Below, one piece after another: positions 36,601 through 50,300 of a stretch of 64,000 nt of DNA. Made by a program: the position numbers and the translations under genes. The notes beneath the pieces were generated by a model. The model was given only the letters and a program-made list of their open reading frames with translations, was not told the origin of the DNA and ran no database searches. This stretch comes from Caprella mutica (Eukaryota > Arthropoda > Malacostraca > Amphipoda > Caprellidae), in the NCBI GenBank assembly GCA_947561585.1, contig CANNZV010001184.1:111044-175043 (forward strand). Reading direction: 5' to 3'. The first letter of the stretch is position 1. The number at the start of each line of letters is the position of its first letter.

Positions 36601-37984
36601 AGTAAGCATTAGATGAAGTAAACATCAAATGAAGTAAACATCAAATGAAGTCAACATCAAATGAAGTCAACATCAAATGAAGTAAACAACAAATGAAGTT
36701 AACATCAAATGAAGTAAACAATAAATGAAGTTAAAATCAAATGAAGTCAATATCAGATGAAGTCGACATCAAATGAAGTCAACATAAAATGAAGTAAATA
36801 TCAAATGAAGTCAACATCAAATGAAGTAAACATCAAATGAAGTCAACATCAAGTGAAGTAAACATCAAATGAAGTAAACATCGAATGAAGAAAACATCAA
36901 ATGAAGTAAACAACAAATGAAGTAAACATTAAATGAAGTAAACATCAAATGAAGTGAAAAAAAAATGAAGTAAACAACAAATGAAGTCAACATCAAATGA
37001 AGTAAACATCAAATGAAGTCAACATCAAATGAAGAAAACAACAAATGAAGTAAACATAAACTAAAGTAAACATCAAATGAAGTAAACATCAAATGAAGTA
37101 AACATCAAAAGAAGTAAACATCAAATGAAGTAAACATCAAATGAAGTAAACATCAAATGAAGTAAACATCAAATGAAGTAAACATCAAATGAAGTAAACA
37201 TCAAATGAAGTAAACATCAAATGAAGTAAACATCAAATGAAGTAAACATCAAATGAAGTAAACATCAAATGAAGAAAGCAACAAATGAAGTAAACACACA
37301 AATGAAGTAAACATCAAATGAAGTAAACATCAAATGAAGTAAACATCAATTAATGAAGTAAATATCAAATGAAATAAACATCAAATGAAGTAAGCAACAA
37401 ATGAAATGAACACATAAATGAAGTAAACAACAAATGAAGTAAACAACAAATGAAGTCAACATCAAATGAAACAAACATCAAATGGAGTAAACATCATATG
37501 AAGTAAACATCAAATGAAGTAAACATCAAATGAAGAAAACAACGAATGAAGTAAACAACAAATGAAATCAACATCAAATGAAGTCAACATCAAATGAAGT
37601 AACATCAAATGAAGTAAACAATAAATGAAGTAAACATTAAATGAAGTAAACATCAAATGAAGTGAAAAAAAATGAAGTAAACAACAAATGAAGTCAACAT
37701 CAAATGAAGTAAACATCAAATGAAGTCAACATCAAATGAAGAAAACAACAAATGAAGTAAACATAAACTAAAGTAAACATCAAATGAAGTAAACATCAAA
37801 TGAAATAAACATCAAATGAAGTAAACATCAAATGAAGTAAACATCAAATGAAGTAAACATCAAATGAAGTAAACATCAAATGAAGTAAACATCAAATGAA
37901 GTAAACATCAAATGAAGTAAACATCAAATGAAGTAAACATCAAATGAAAAAAGCAACAAATGAAGTAAACACACAAATGAAGTA
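30680..37984 (+). repeat. 7.3-kb higher-order module, copy A
   Basis: Ordered satellite variants whose first part (from the aaatgaaacaaacatc units near 30700) recurs 7,303 bp later near 38000. Diagnostic units inside: aagtgaaatatatatc (~31105), the one-base variant gtagttgcaac (31209), gtcagcatc (~31734), landmarks at 34493 and 36191. It is the longest version in the window: copy B lacks about 2.1 kb of it and copy C is cut by the window edge. Edges were placed by eye in runs of consensus and may be off by a few units. Confidence 0.75.
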
Positions 37985-40900
37985 AACATCAAATGAAGTA
38001 AATATCAAATGAAACAAACATCAAATGAAGTAAACATCAAATGAAGTAAACAACAGATGAAGTAAACATCAAATGAAGTAAACATCAAATGAAGTAAACA
38101 TCAAATGAAGTAAACATCAAATGAAGTAAACATCAAATGAAGTAAACATCAAATGAAGTAAACATCAAAAGAAGTAAACATCAAATGAAGTAAACATCAA
38201 ATTAAGTAAACATCAAATGAAGTAAATATCAAATGAAACAAACATCAAATGAAGTAAACATAAAATGAAGTAAACATCAAATGGAGTAAACCTCAAATGA
38301 AGTAAACAACAAATGAGGTAAACAATAAATGAAGTCAACATCAAATGAAATAAACATCAAATGAAGTAAACATCAAAAGAAGTAAACATCAAATGAAGTA
38401 AACAACAAGTGAAATATATATCAAATGAAGTAAACAACAAATGAAGTAAACATCAAATGAAGTAAACATCAAATGAAGTAAACATCAAATGAAGTAAACA
38501 TCAAATGAAGTAAACATCAAATGAAGTAATTGCAACAAATGAAGTCAACATCAAATAAAGTCAACATTAGATGAAGTAAACATCAAATAAAGTAAAAATC
38601 AAATGAACTAAACATCAAATAAAGTAAACAACAAATGAAGTAAACATCAAATGAAGTAAACATCAAATGAAGTAAACATCGGATGAAGTAAGCAACAAAT
38701 GAAGTGAACAACAAATGTCAACATCAAATAAAGTCAATATCAAATGAAGTAAACATCAAATGAAGTAAATAACAAATGAAGTCAACATCAAATGAAGTCA
38801 ACATCAAATGAAGTAAAAAAAAAATGAAGTCAACATCAAATAAAGTCAACATCAAATGAAGTAACATCAAATGAAGTAAGCATTAGATGAAGTAAACATC
38901 AAATGAAGTAAACATCAAATGAAGTAAACATCAAATGAAATCAACATCAAATGAAGTCAACATCAAATGAAGTAAACAACAAATGAAGTTAACATCAAAT
39001 GAAGTAAACAATAAATGAAGTTAAAATCAAATGAAGTCAATATCAGATGAAGTCAGCATCAAATGAAGTCAACATAAAATGAAGTAAATATCAAATGAAG
39101 TCAACATCAAATGAAGTAAACATCAAATGAAGTCAACATCAAGTGAAGTAAACATCAAATGAAGTAAACATCGAATGAAGAAAACATCAAATGAAGTAAA
39201 CAACAAATGAAGTAAATATCAAATGAAGCAAACATCAAATGAAGTAAACATAAAATGAAGTAAACATCAAATGAAGTAAACCTCAAATGAAGTAAACAAC
39301 AAATGAGGTAAACAGCAAATGAAGTCAACATCAAATGAAGTAAACATCAAAAGAAGTAAACATCAAATGAAGTAAACAACAAGTGAAGTAAACAACAAAT
39401 GAAGTAAACAATAAATGAGGTAAACCACAAATGAAGTCAACATCAAATGAAATAAATATCAAATGAAGTAAACAACATATAAAGTAAACATCAAATGAAG
39501 TTAACATCAAATGAAGTAAACCACAAATGAAGTCAACATCAAATGAAATAAGTATCAAATGAAGTAAACAACAAATGAAGTCAACATCAAATGAAATAAA
39601 TATCAAATGAAGTAAACAACAAATGAAGTAAACATCAAATGAAGTAAACATCAAATGAAGTAAACATCAAATGAAGTAATTGCAACAAATGAAGTCAACA
39701 TCAAATAAAGTCAACATTAGATGAAGTAAACATCAAATAAAGTAAAAATCAAATGAACTAAACATCAAATAAAGTAAACATCAAATGAAGTAAACATCAA
39801 ATGGAGTAAACATCAAATGAAGTAAACATCGGATGAAGTAAGCAACAAATGAAGTGAACAACAAATGTCAACATCAAATAAAGTCAATATCAAATGAAGT
39901 AAACATCAAATGAAGTAAATAACAAATGAAGTCAACATCAAATGAAGTCAACATCAAATGAAGTCAACATCAAATGAAGTAACATCAAATGAAGTAAGCA
40001 TTAGATGGAGTAAACATCAAGTGAAGTAAAAAAAAATGAAGTCAACATCAAATGAAGTCAACATCAAATGAAGTAACATCAAATGAAGTAAGCATTAGAT
40101 GAAGTAAACATCAAATGAAGTAAACATCAAATGAAGTCAACATCAAATGAAGTCAACATCAAATGAAGTAAACAACAAATGAAGTTAACATCAAATGAAG
40201 TAAACAATAAATGAAGTTAAAATCAAATGAAGTCAATATCAGATGAAGTCGACATCAAATGAAGTCAATATAAAATGAAGTAAATATCAAATGAAGTCAA
40301 CATCAAATGAAGTAAACATCAAATGAAGTCAACATCAAGTGAAGTAAACATCAAATGAAGTAAACATCGAATGAAGAAAACATCAAATGAAGTAAACAAC
40401 AAATGAAGTAAACATTAAATGAAGTAAACATCAAATGAGTTGAAAAAAAAATGAAGTAAACAACAAATGAAGTCAACATCAAATGAAGTAAACATCAAAT
40501 GAAGTCAACATCAAATGAAGAAAACAACAAATGAAGTAAACATAAACTAAAGTAAACATCAAATGAAGTAAACATCAAATGAAGTAAACATCAAATGAAG
40601 TAAACATCAAATGAAGTAAACATCAAATGAAGTAAACATCAAATGAAGTAAACATCAAATGAAGTAAACATCAAATGAAGTAAACATCAAATGAAGTAAA
40701 CATCAAATGAAGTAAACATCAAATGAAGTAAACATCAAATGAAGAAAGCAACAAATGAAGTAAACACACAAATGAAGTAAACATCAAATGAAGTAAACAT
40801 CAAATGAAGTAAACATCAATTAATGAAGTAAATATCAAATGAAATAAACATCAAATGAAGTAAGCAACAAATGAAATGAACACATAAATGAAGTAAACGT

Positions 40901-43035
40901 CAAATGAAGTAAACAACAAATGAAGTAAACAACAAATGAAGTCAACATCAAATGAAATAAACATCAAATGGAGTAAACATCATATGAAGTAAACATCAAA
41001 TGAAGTAAACATCAAATGAAGAAAACAACGAATGAAGTAAACAACAAATGAAATCAACATCAAATGAAGTCAACATCGAATGAAGTAAACAAAAATTGAA
41101 GTCAACATGAAATGAAGTCAACATCAAATGAAGTAAACATCGAATGAAATAAACAACAAATGAAGTCATCATAAAATGAAGTCAACATCAAATGAAGTAA
41201 ACATCAAATGAAGTAAACAACAGATGAAGTAAACATCAAATGAAGTAAACAACAAATGAAGTAAACAACAAATGAAGTAAACATCAAATGAAATAAATAT
41301 CAAATGAAGTAAACAACAAATGAAGTAAACATCAAATGAAGTAAACATCAAATGAAGTAAACATCAAATGAAGTAAACATCAAATGAAGTAATTGCAACA
41401 AATGAAGTCAACATCAAATAAAGTCAACATTAGATGAAGTAAACATCAAATAAAGTAAAAATAAAATGAACTAAACATCAAATAAAGTAAACATCAAATG
41501 AAGTAAACATCAAATGAAGTAAACATCAAATGAAGTAAACATCGGATGAAGTAAGCAACAAATGAAGTGAACAACAAATGTCAACATCAAATAAAGTCAA
41601 TATCAAATGAAGTAAACATCAAATGAAGTAAATAACAAATGAAGTCAACATCAAATGAAGTCAACATCAAATGAAGTCAACATCAAATGAAGTAACATCA
41701 AATGAAGTAAGCATTAGATGGAGTAAACATCAAGTGAAGTAAAAAAAAAATGAAGTCAACATCAAATGAAGTCAACATCAAATGAAGTAACATCAAATGA
41801 AGTAAGCATTAGATGAAGTAAACATCAAATGAAGTAAACATCAAATGAAGTCAACATCAAATGAAGTCAACATCAAATGAAGTAAACAACAAATGAAGTT
41901 AACATCAAATGAAGTAAACAATAAATGAAGTTAAAATCAAATGAAGTCAATATCAGATGAAGTCGACATCAAATGAAGTCAACATAAAATGAAGTAAATA
42001 TCAAATGAAGTCAACATCAAATGAAGTAAACATCAAATGAAGTCAACATCAAGTGAAGTAAACATCAAATGAAGTAAACATCGAATGAAGAAAACATCAA
42101 ATGAAGTAAACAACAAATGAAGTAAACATTAAATGAAGTAAACATCAAATGAAGTGAAAAAAAAATGAAGTAAACAACAAATGAAGTCAACATCAAATGA
42201 AGTAAACATCAAATGAAGTCAACATCAAATGAAGAAAACAACAAATGAAGTAAACATAAACTAAAGTAAACATCAAATGAAGTAAACATCAAATGAAGTA
42301 AACATCAAAAGAAGTAAACATCAAATGAAGTAAACATCAAATGAAGTAAACATCAAATGAAGTAAACATCAAATGAAGTAAACATCAAATGAAGTAAACA
42401 TCAAATGAAGTAAACATCAAATGAAGTAAACATCAAATGAAGTAAACATCAAATGAAGTAAACATCAAATGAAGAAAGCAACAAATGAAGTAAACACACA
42501 AATGAAGTAAACATCAAATGAAGTAAACATCAAATGAAGTAAACATCAATTAATGAAGTAAATATCAAATGAAATAAACATCAAATGAAGTAAGCAACAA
42601 ATGAAATGAACACATAAATGAAGTAAACAACAAATGAAGTAAACAACAAATGAAGTCAACATCAAATGAAACAAACATCAAATGGAGTAAACATCATATG
42701 AAGTAAACATCAAATGAAGTAAACATCAAATGAAGAAAACAACGAATGAAGTAAACAACAAATGAAATCAACATCAAATGAAGTCAACATCAAATGAAGT
42801 AACATCAAATGAAGTAAACAATAAATGAAGTAAACATTAAATGAAGTAAACATCAAATGAAGTGAAAAAAAATGAAGTAAACAACAAATGAAGTCAACAT
42901 CAAATGAAGTAAACATCAAATGAAGTCAACATCAAATGAAGAAAACAACAAATGAAGTAAACATAAACTAAAGTAAACATCAAATGAAGTAAACATCAAA
43001 TGAAATAAACATCAAATGAAGTAAACATCAAATGA
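37985..43035 (+). repeat. Shortened module, copy B
   Basis: Tandem neighbour of copy A. From 37985 to about 39205 it follows copy A at offset 7,303. From about 39205 to 43035 it follows copy A at offset 5,185-5,200. The offset drop shows a ~2.1-kb deletion matching about 31.89-34.02 kb of copy A. Landmarks are at 38528, 39678 and 41391. Copies A and B share a private gtcaatataaaatg unit (near 35080 and 40264) that the 61.3-kb copy lacks, so they are close relatives. Confidence 0.75.
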
Positions 43036-45720
43036 AATAAACATCAAATGAAGTAAACATCAAATGAAGTAAACATCAATTAATGAAGTAAATATCAAAT
43101 GAAATAAACATCAAATGAAGTAAGCAACAAATGAAGTAAACACACAAATGAAGTAAACGTCAAATGAAGTAAACAACAAATGAAGTAAACAACAAATGAA
43201 GTCAACATCAAATGAAATAAACATCAAATGGAGTAAACATCATATGAAGTAAACATCAAATGAAGTAAACATCAAATGAAGAAAACAACGAATGAAGTAA
43301 ACAACAAATGAAATCAACATCAAATGAAGTCAACATCAAATGAAGTAACATCAAATGAAGTAAGCATTAGATGAAATAAACATCAAATGAAGTAAAAAAA
43401 ATGAAGTCAACATCAAATGAAGTCAACATCAAATGAAGTAAACATCAAATGAAGTAAACATCAAATGAAGTCAACATCAAATGAAGTCAACATCAAATGA
43501 AGTAAACAACAAATGAAGTTAACATCAAATGAAGTAAACAATAAATGAAGTAAACATTAAATGAAGTAAACATCAAATGAAGTAAAAAAAATGAAGTAAA
43601 CAACAAATGAAGTCAACATCAAATGAAGTAAACATCAAATGAAGTCAACATCAAATGAAGAAAACAACAAATGAAGTAAACATAAACTAAAGTAAACATC
43701 AAATGAAGTAAACATCAATTGAAATAAACATCAAATGAAGTAAACATCAAATGAAGTAAACATCAAATGAAGTAAACATCAAATGAAGTAAACATCAAAT
43801 GAAGTAAACATCAAATGAAGTAAACATCAAATGAAGTAAACATCAAATGAAGTAAACATCAAATGAAAAAAGCAACAAATGAAGTAAACACACAAATGAA
43901 GTAAACATCAAATAAAGTAAACATCAAATGAAGTAAACATCAATTAATGAAGTAAATATCAAATGAAATAAACATCAAATGAAGTAAGCAACAAATGAAG
44001 TAAACACACAAATGAAGTAAACGTCAAATGAAGTAAACAACAAATGAAGTAAACAACAAATGAAGTCAACATCAAATGAAATAAACATCAAATGGAGTAA
44101 ACATCATATGAAGTAAACATGAAATGAAGTCAACATCAAATGAAGTAAACATCGAATGAAGTAAACAACAAATGAAGTCATCATAAAATGAAGTCAACAT
44201 CAAATGAAGTAAACATCAAATGAAGTAAAGAACAGATGAAGTAAACATCAAATGAAGTAAACAACAAATGAAGTCAACATCAAATGAAGTCAACATTAAA
44301 TAAAGTCAATATCAAATGAAGTAAACAACAAATTTAGTAAGCATCAAATGAAGTAAACATCGAATGAAGTAAACAACAAAGGAAGTAAACAACAAATGAA
44401 GTAAACAACAAATGAAGTAAAAAAACAAATGAAGTCAACATCAAATGAAGTCAACATCAAATGAAGTCAACATCAAATGAAGTCAACATCAAATGAAGTA
44501 AACATCAAATTAAGTAAACATCAAATGATGTAAATATCAAATGAAGTCAACATCAAATTAAGTAAGCAACAAATGAAGTCAACATCAAATGAAGTCAACA
44601 TCAAATGAAGTAAACATCAAATGAAGTAAACAACAGATGAAGTAAACATCAAATGAAGTAAACATCAAATTAAGTAAACATCAAATGAAGTAAACATCAA
44701 ATGAAGTAAACATCAAATGAAATCAACATCAAATGAAGTAAACAACCAATGAAGTCAACATCAAATGAAGTAAACATCAAATTAAGTAAACATCAAATGA
44801 AGTAAATATCAAATGAAGCAAACATCAAATGAAGTAAACATAAAATGAAGTAAACATCAAATGAAGTAAACCTCAAATGAAGTAAACAACAAATGAGGTA
44901 AACAGCAAATGAAGTCAACATCAAATGAAGTAAACATCAAAAGAAGTAAACATCAAATGAAGTAAACAACAAGTGAAGTAAACAACAAATGAAGTAAACA
45001 ATAAATGAGGTAAACCACAAATGAAGTCAACATCAAATGAAATAAATATCAAATGAAGTAAACAACAAATAAAGTAAACATCAAATGAAGTTAACATCAA
45101 ATGAAGTAAACCACAAATGAAGTCAACATCAAATGAAATAAATATCAAATGAAGTAAACAACAAATGAAGTCAACATCAAATGAAATAAATATCAAATGA
45201 AGTAAACAACAAATGAAGTAAACATCAAATGAAGTAAACATCAAATGAAGTAAACATCAAATGAAGTAATTGCAACAAATGAAGTCAACATCAAATAAAG
45301 TCAACATTAGATGAAGTAAACATCAAATAAAGTAAAAATCAAATGAACTAAACATCAAATAAAGTAAACATCAAATGAAGTAAACATCAAATGGAGTAAA
45401 CATCAAATGAAGTAAACATCAAATGAAGTAAACATCAAATGAAGTAAACATCAAATGAAGTAAACATCAAATGAAGTAAACATCAAATGAAGTAAACATC
45501 AAATGAAGTAAACATCAAATGAAGTAAACATCAAATGAAGAAAGCAACAAATGAAGTAAACACACAAATGAAGTAAACATCAAATAAAGTAAACATCAAA
45601 TGAAGTAAACATCAAATGAAGTAAACATCAATTAATGAAGTAAATATCAAATGAAATAAACATCAAATGAAGTAAGCAACAAATGAAGTAAACACACAAA
45701 TGAAGTAAACGTCAAATGAA
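43036..45720 (+). repeat. Partial module, ends at an exchange junction
   Basis: Satellite resembling about 32.3-34.6 kb of copy A (offset near 10,770), landmark at 45268, followed by a run of consensus units that leads into the agcaacaaatg / acacacaaatg / acgtc unit group a second time. It breaks off just after the acgtc unit near 45715, where the order jumps back to the units before the next landmark (45755), only 487 bp after the previous one. Confidence 0.6.
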
Positions 45721-46167
45721 GTAAACATCAAATGAAGTAAACATCAAATGAAGTAATTGCAACAAATGAAGTCAACATCAAATAAAGTCAACATTAGATG
45801 AAGTAAACATCAAATAAAGTAAAAATCAAATGAACTAAACATCAAATAAAGTAAACAACAAATGAAGTAAACATCAAATGAAGTAAACATCAAATGAAGT
45901 AAACATCGGATGAAGTAAGCAACAAATGAAGTGAACAACAAATGTCAACATCAAATAAAGTCAATATCAAATGAAGTAAACATCAAATGAAGTAAATAAC
46001 AAATGAAGTCAACATCAAATGAAGTCAACATCAAATGAAGTAAAAAAAAATGAAGTCAACATCAAATAAAGTCAACATCAAATGAAGTAACATCAAATGA
46101 AGTAAGCATTAGATGAAGTAAACATCAAATGAAGTAAACATCAAATGAAGTAAACATCAAATGAAAT

Positions 46168-46551
46168 CAACATCAAATGAAGTCAACATCAAATGAAGTA
46201 AACAACAAATGAAGTTAACATCAAATGAAGTAAACAATAAATGAAGTTAAAATCAAATGAAGTCAATATCAGATGAAGTCAGCATCAAATGAAGTCAACA
46301 TAAAATGAAGTAAATATCAAATGAAGTCAACATCAAATGAAGTAAACATCAAATGAAGTCAACATCAAATGAAGTCAACATCAAATGAAGTAAACAACAA
46401 ATGAAGTTAACATCAAATGAAGTAAACAATAAATGAAGTTAAAATCAAATGAAGTCAATATCAGATGAAGTCAGCATCAAATGAAGTCAACATAAAATGA
46501 AGTAAATATCAAATGAAGTCAACATCAAATGAAGTAAACATCAAATGAAAT
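46168..46551 (+). repeat. 192-bp tandem duplication (12 units)
   Basis: Two adjacent 192-bp copies (46168-46359 and 46360-46551), each with the gttaacatc, caataaatg, gttaaaatc and gtcagcatc units in order. gtcagcatc falls at 46278 and 46470. Related modules near 31734, 39053 and 57966 have one copy. 192 equals exactly 12 x 16, so register was kept. Confidence 0.8.
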
Positions 46552-47399
46552 AAACATTAAATGAAGTAAACATCAAATGAAGTGAAAAAAAATGAAGTAA
46601 ACAAAAAATGAAGTCAACATCAAATGAAGTAAACATCAAATGAAGTCAACATCAAATGAAGAAAACAACAAATGAAGTAAACATAAACTAAAGTAAACAT
46701 CAAATGAAGTAAACATCAAATGAAGTAAACATCAAATGAAGTAAACATCAAATGAAGTAAACATCAAATGAAGTAAACATCAAATGAAGTAAACATCAAA
46801 TGAAGTAAACATCAAATGAAGTAAACATCAAATGAAGTAAACATCAAATGAAGTAAACATCAAATGAAGTAAACATCAAATGAAGAAAGCAACAAATGAA
46901 GTAAACACACAAATGAAGTAAACATCAAATAAAGTAAACATCAAATGAAGTAAACATCAAATGAAGTAAACATCAATTAATGAAGTAAATATCAAATGAA
47001 ATAAACATCAAATGAAGTAAGCAACAAATGAAGTAAACACACAAATGAAGTAAACGTCAAATGAAGTAAACAACAAATGAAGTAAACAACAAATGAAGTC
47101 AACATCAAATGAAATAAACATCAAATGGAGTAAACATCATATGAAGTAAACATCAAATGAAGTAAACATCAAATGAAGAAAACAACGAATGAAGTAAACA
47201 ACAAATGAAATCAACATCAAATGAAGTCAACATCAAATGAAGTAACATCAAATGAAGTAAGCATTAGATGAAATAAACATCAAATGAAGTAAAAAAAAAT
47301 GAAGTCAACATCAAATGAAGTCAACATCAAATGAAGTAAACATCAAATGAAGTAAACATCAAATGAAGTCAACATCAAATGAAGTCAACATCAAATGAA

Positions 47400-50300
47400 G
47401 TAAACAACAAATGAAGTTAACATCAAATGAAGTAAACAATAAATGAGGTAAACATTAAATGAAGTAAACATCAAATGAAGTAAAAAAAATGAAGTAAACA
47501 ACAAATGAAGTCAACATCAAATGAAGTAAACATCAAATGAAGTCAACATCAAATGAAGAAACAACAAATGAAGTAAACATAAACTAAAGTAAACATCAAA
47601 TGAAGTAAACATCAATTGAAATAAACATCAAATGAAGTAAACATCAAATGAAGTAAACATCAAATGAAGTAAACATCAAATGAAGTAAACATCAAATGAA
47701 GTAAACATCAAATGAAGTAAACATCAAATGAAGTAAACATCAAATGAAGTAAACATCAAATGAAAAAAGCAACAAATGAAGTAAACACACAAATGAAGTA
47801 AACATCAAATAAAGTAAACATCAAATGAAGTAAACATCAATTAATGAAGTAAATATCAAATGAAATAAACATCAAATGAAGTAAGCAACAAATGAAGTAA
47901 ACACACAAATGAAGTAAACGTCAAATGAAGTAAACAACAAATGAAGTAAACAACAAATGAAGTCAACATCAAATGAAATAAACATCAAATGGAGTAAACA
48001 TCATATGAAGTAAACATGAAATGAAGTCAACATCAAATGAAGTAAACATCGAATGAAGTAAACAACAAATGAAGTCATCATAAAATGAAGTCAACATCAA
48101 ATGAAGTAAACATCAAATGAAGTAAAGAACAGATGAAGTAAACATCAAATGAAGTAAACAACAAATGAAGTCAACATCAAATGAAGTCAACATTAAATAA
48201 AGTCAATATCAAATGAAGTAAACAACAAATTTAGTAAGCATCAAATGAAGTAAACATCGAATGAAGTAAACAACAAAGGAAGTAAACAACAAATGAAGTA
48301 AACAACAAATGAAGTAAAAAAACAAATGAAGTCAACATCAAATGAAGTCAACATCAAATGAAGTCAACATCAAATGAAGTCAACATCAAATGAAGTAAAC
48401 ATCAAATTAAGTAAACATCAAATGATGTAAATATCAAATGAAGTCAACATCAAATTAAGTAAGCAACAAATGAAGTCAACATCAAATGAAGTCAACATCA
48501 AATGAAGTAAACATCAAATGAAGTAAACAACAGATGAAGTAAACATCAAATGAAGTAAACATCAAATTAAGTAAACATCAAATGAAGTAAACATCAAATG
48601 AAGTAAACATCAAATGAAATCAACATCAAATGAAGTAAACAACCAATGAAGTCAACATCAAATGAAGTAAACATCAAATTAAGTAAACATCAAATGAAGT
48701 AAATATCAAATGAAGCAAACATCAAATGAAGTAAACATAAAATGAAGTAAACATCAAATGAAGTAAACCTCAAATGAAGTAAACAACAAATGAGGTAAAC
48801 AGCAAATGAAGTCAACATCAAATGAAGTAAACATCAAAAGAAGTAAACATCAAATGAAGTAAACAACAAGTGAAGTAAACAACAAATGAAGTAAACAATA
48901 AATGAGGTAAACCACAAATGAAGTCAACATCAAATGAAATAAATATCAAATGAAGTAAACAACAAATAAAGTAAACATCAAATGAAGTTAACATCAAATG
49001 AAGTAAACCACAAATGAAGTCAACATCAAATGAAATAAATATCAAATGAAGTAAACAACAAATGAAGTCAACATCAAATGAAATAAATATCAAATGAAGT
49101 AAACAACAAATGAAGTAAACATCAAATGAAGTAAACATCAAATGAAGTAAACATCAAATGAAGTAATTGCAACAAATGAAGTCAACATCAAATAAAGTCA
49201 ACATTAGATGAAGTAAACATCAAATAAAGTAAAAATCAAATGAACTAAACATCAAATAAAGTAAACATCAAATGAAGTAAACATCAAATGGAGTAAACAT
49301 CAAATGAAGTAAACATCAAATGAAGTAAACATCAAATGAAGTAAACATCAAATGAAGTAAACATCAAATGAAGTAAACATCAAATGAAGTAAACATCAAA
49401 TGAAGTAAACATCAAATGAAGTAAACATCAAATGAAGAAAGCAACAAATGAAGTAAACACACAAATGAAGTAAACATCAAATAAAGTAAACATCAAATGA
49501 AGTAAACATCAAATGAAGTAAACATCAATTAATGAAGTAAATATCAAATGAAATAAACATCAAATGAAGTAAGCAACAAATGAAGTAAACACACAAATGA
49601 AGTAAACGTCAAATGAAGTAAACAACAAATGAAGTAAACAACAAATGAAGTCAACATCAAATGAAATAAACATCAAATGGAGTAAACATCATATGAAGTA
49701 AACATCAAATGAAGTAAACATCAAATGAAGAAAACAACGAATGAAGTAAACAACAAATGAAATCAACATCAAATGAAGTCAACATCAAATGAAGTAACAT
49801 CAAATGAAGTAAGCATTAGATGAAATAAACATCAAATGAAGTAAAAAAAAATGAAGTCAACATCAAATGAAGTCAACATCAAATGAAGTAAACATCAAAT
49901 GAAGTAAACATCAAATGAAGTCAACATCAAATGAAGTCAACATCAAATGAAGTAAACAACAAATGAAGTTAACATCAAATGAAGTAAACAATAAATGAAG
50001 TAAACATTAAATGAAGTAAACATCAAATGAAGTAAAAAAAATGAAGTAAACAACAAATGAAGTCAACATCAAATGAAGTAAACATCAAATGAAGTCAACA
50101 TCAAATGAAGAAAACAACAAATGAAGTAAACATAAACTAAAGTAAACATCAAATGAAGTAAACATCAAATGAAATAAACATCAAATGAAGTAAACATCAA
50201 ATGAAGTAAACATCAAATGAAGTAAACATCAAATGAAGTAAACATCAAATGAAGTAAACATCAAATGAAGTAAACATCAAATGAAGTAAACATCAAATGA

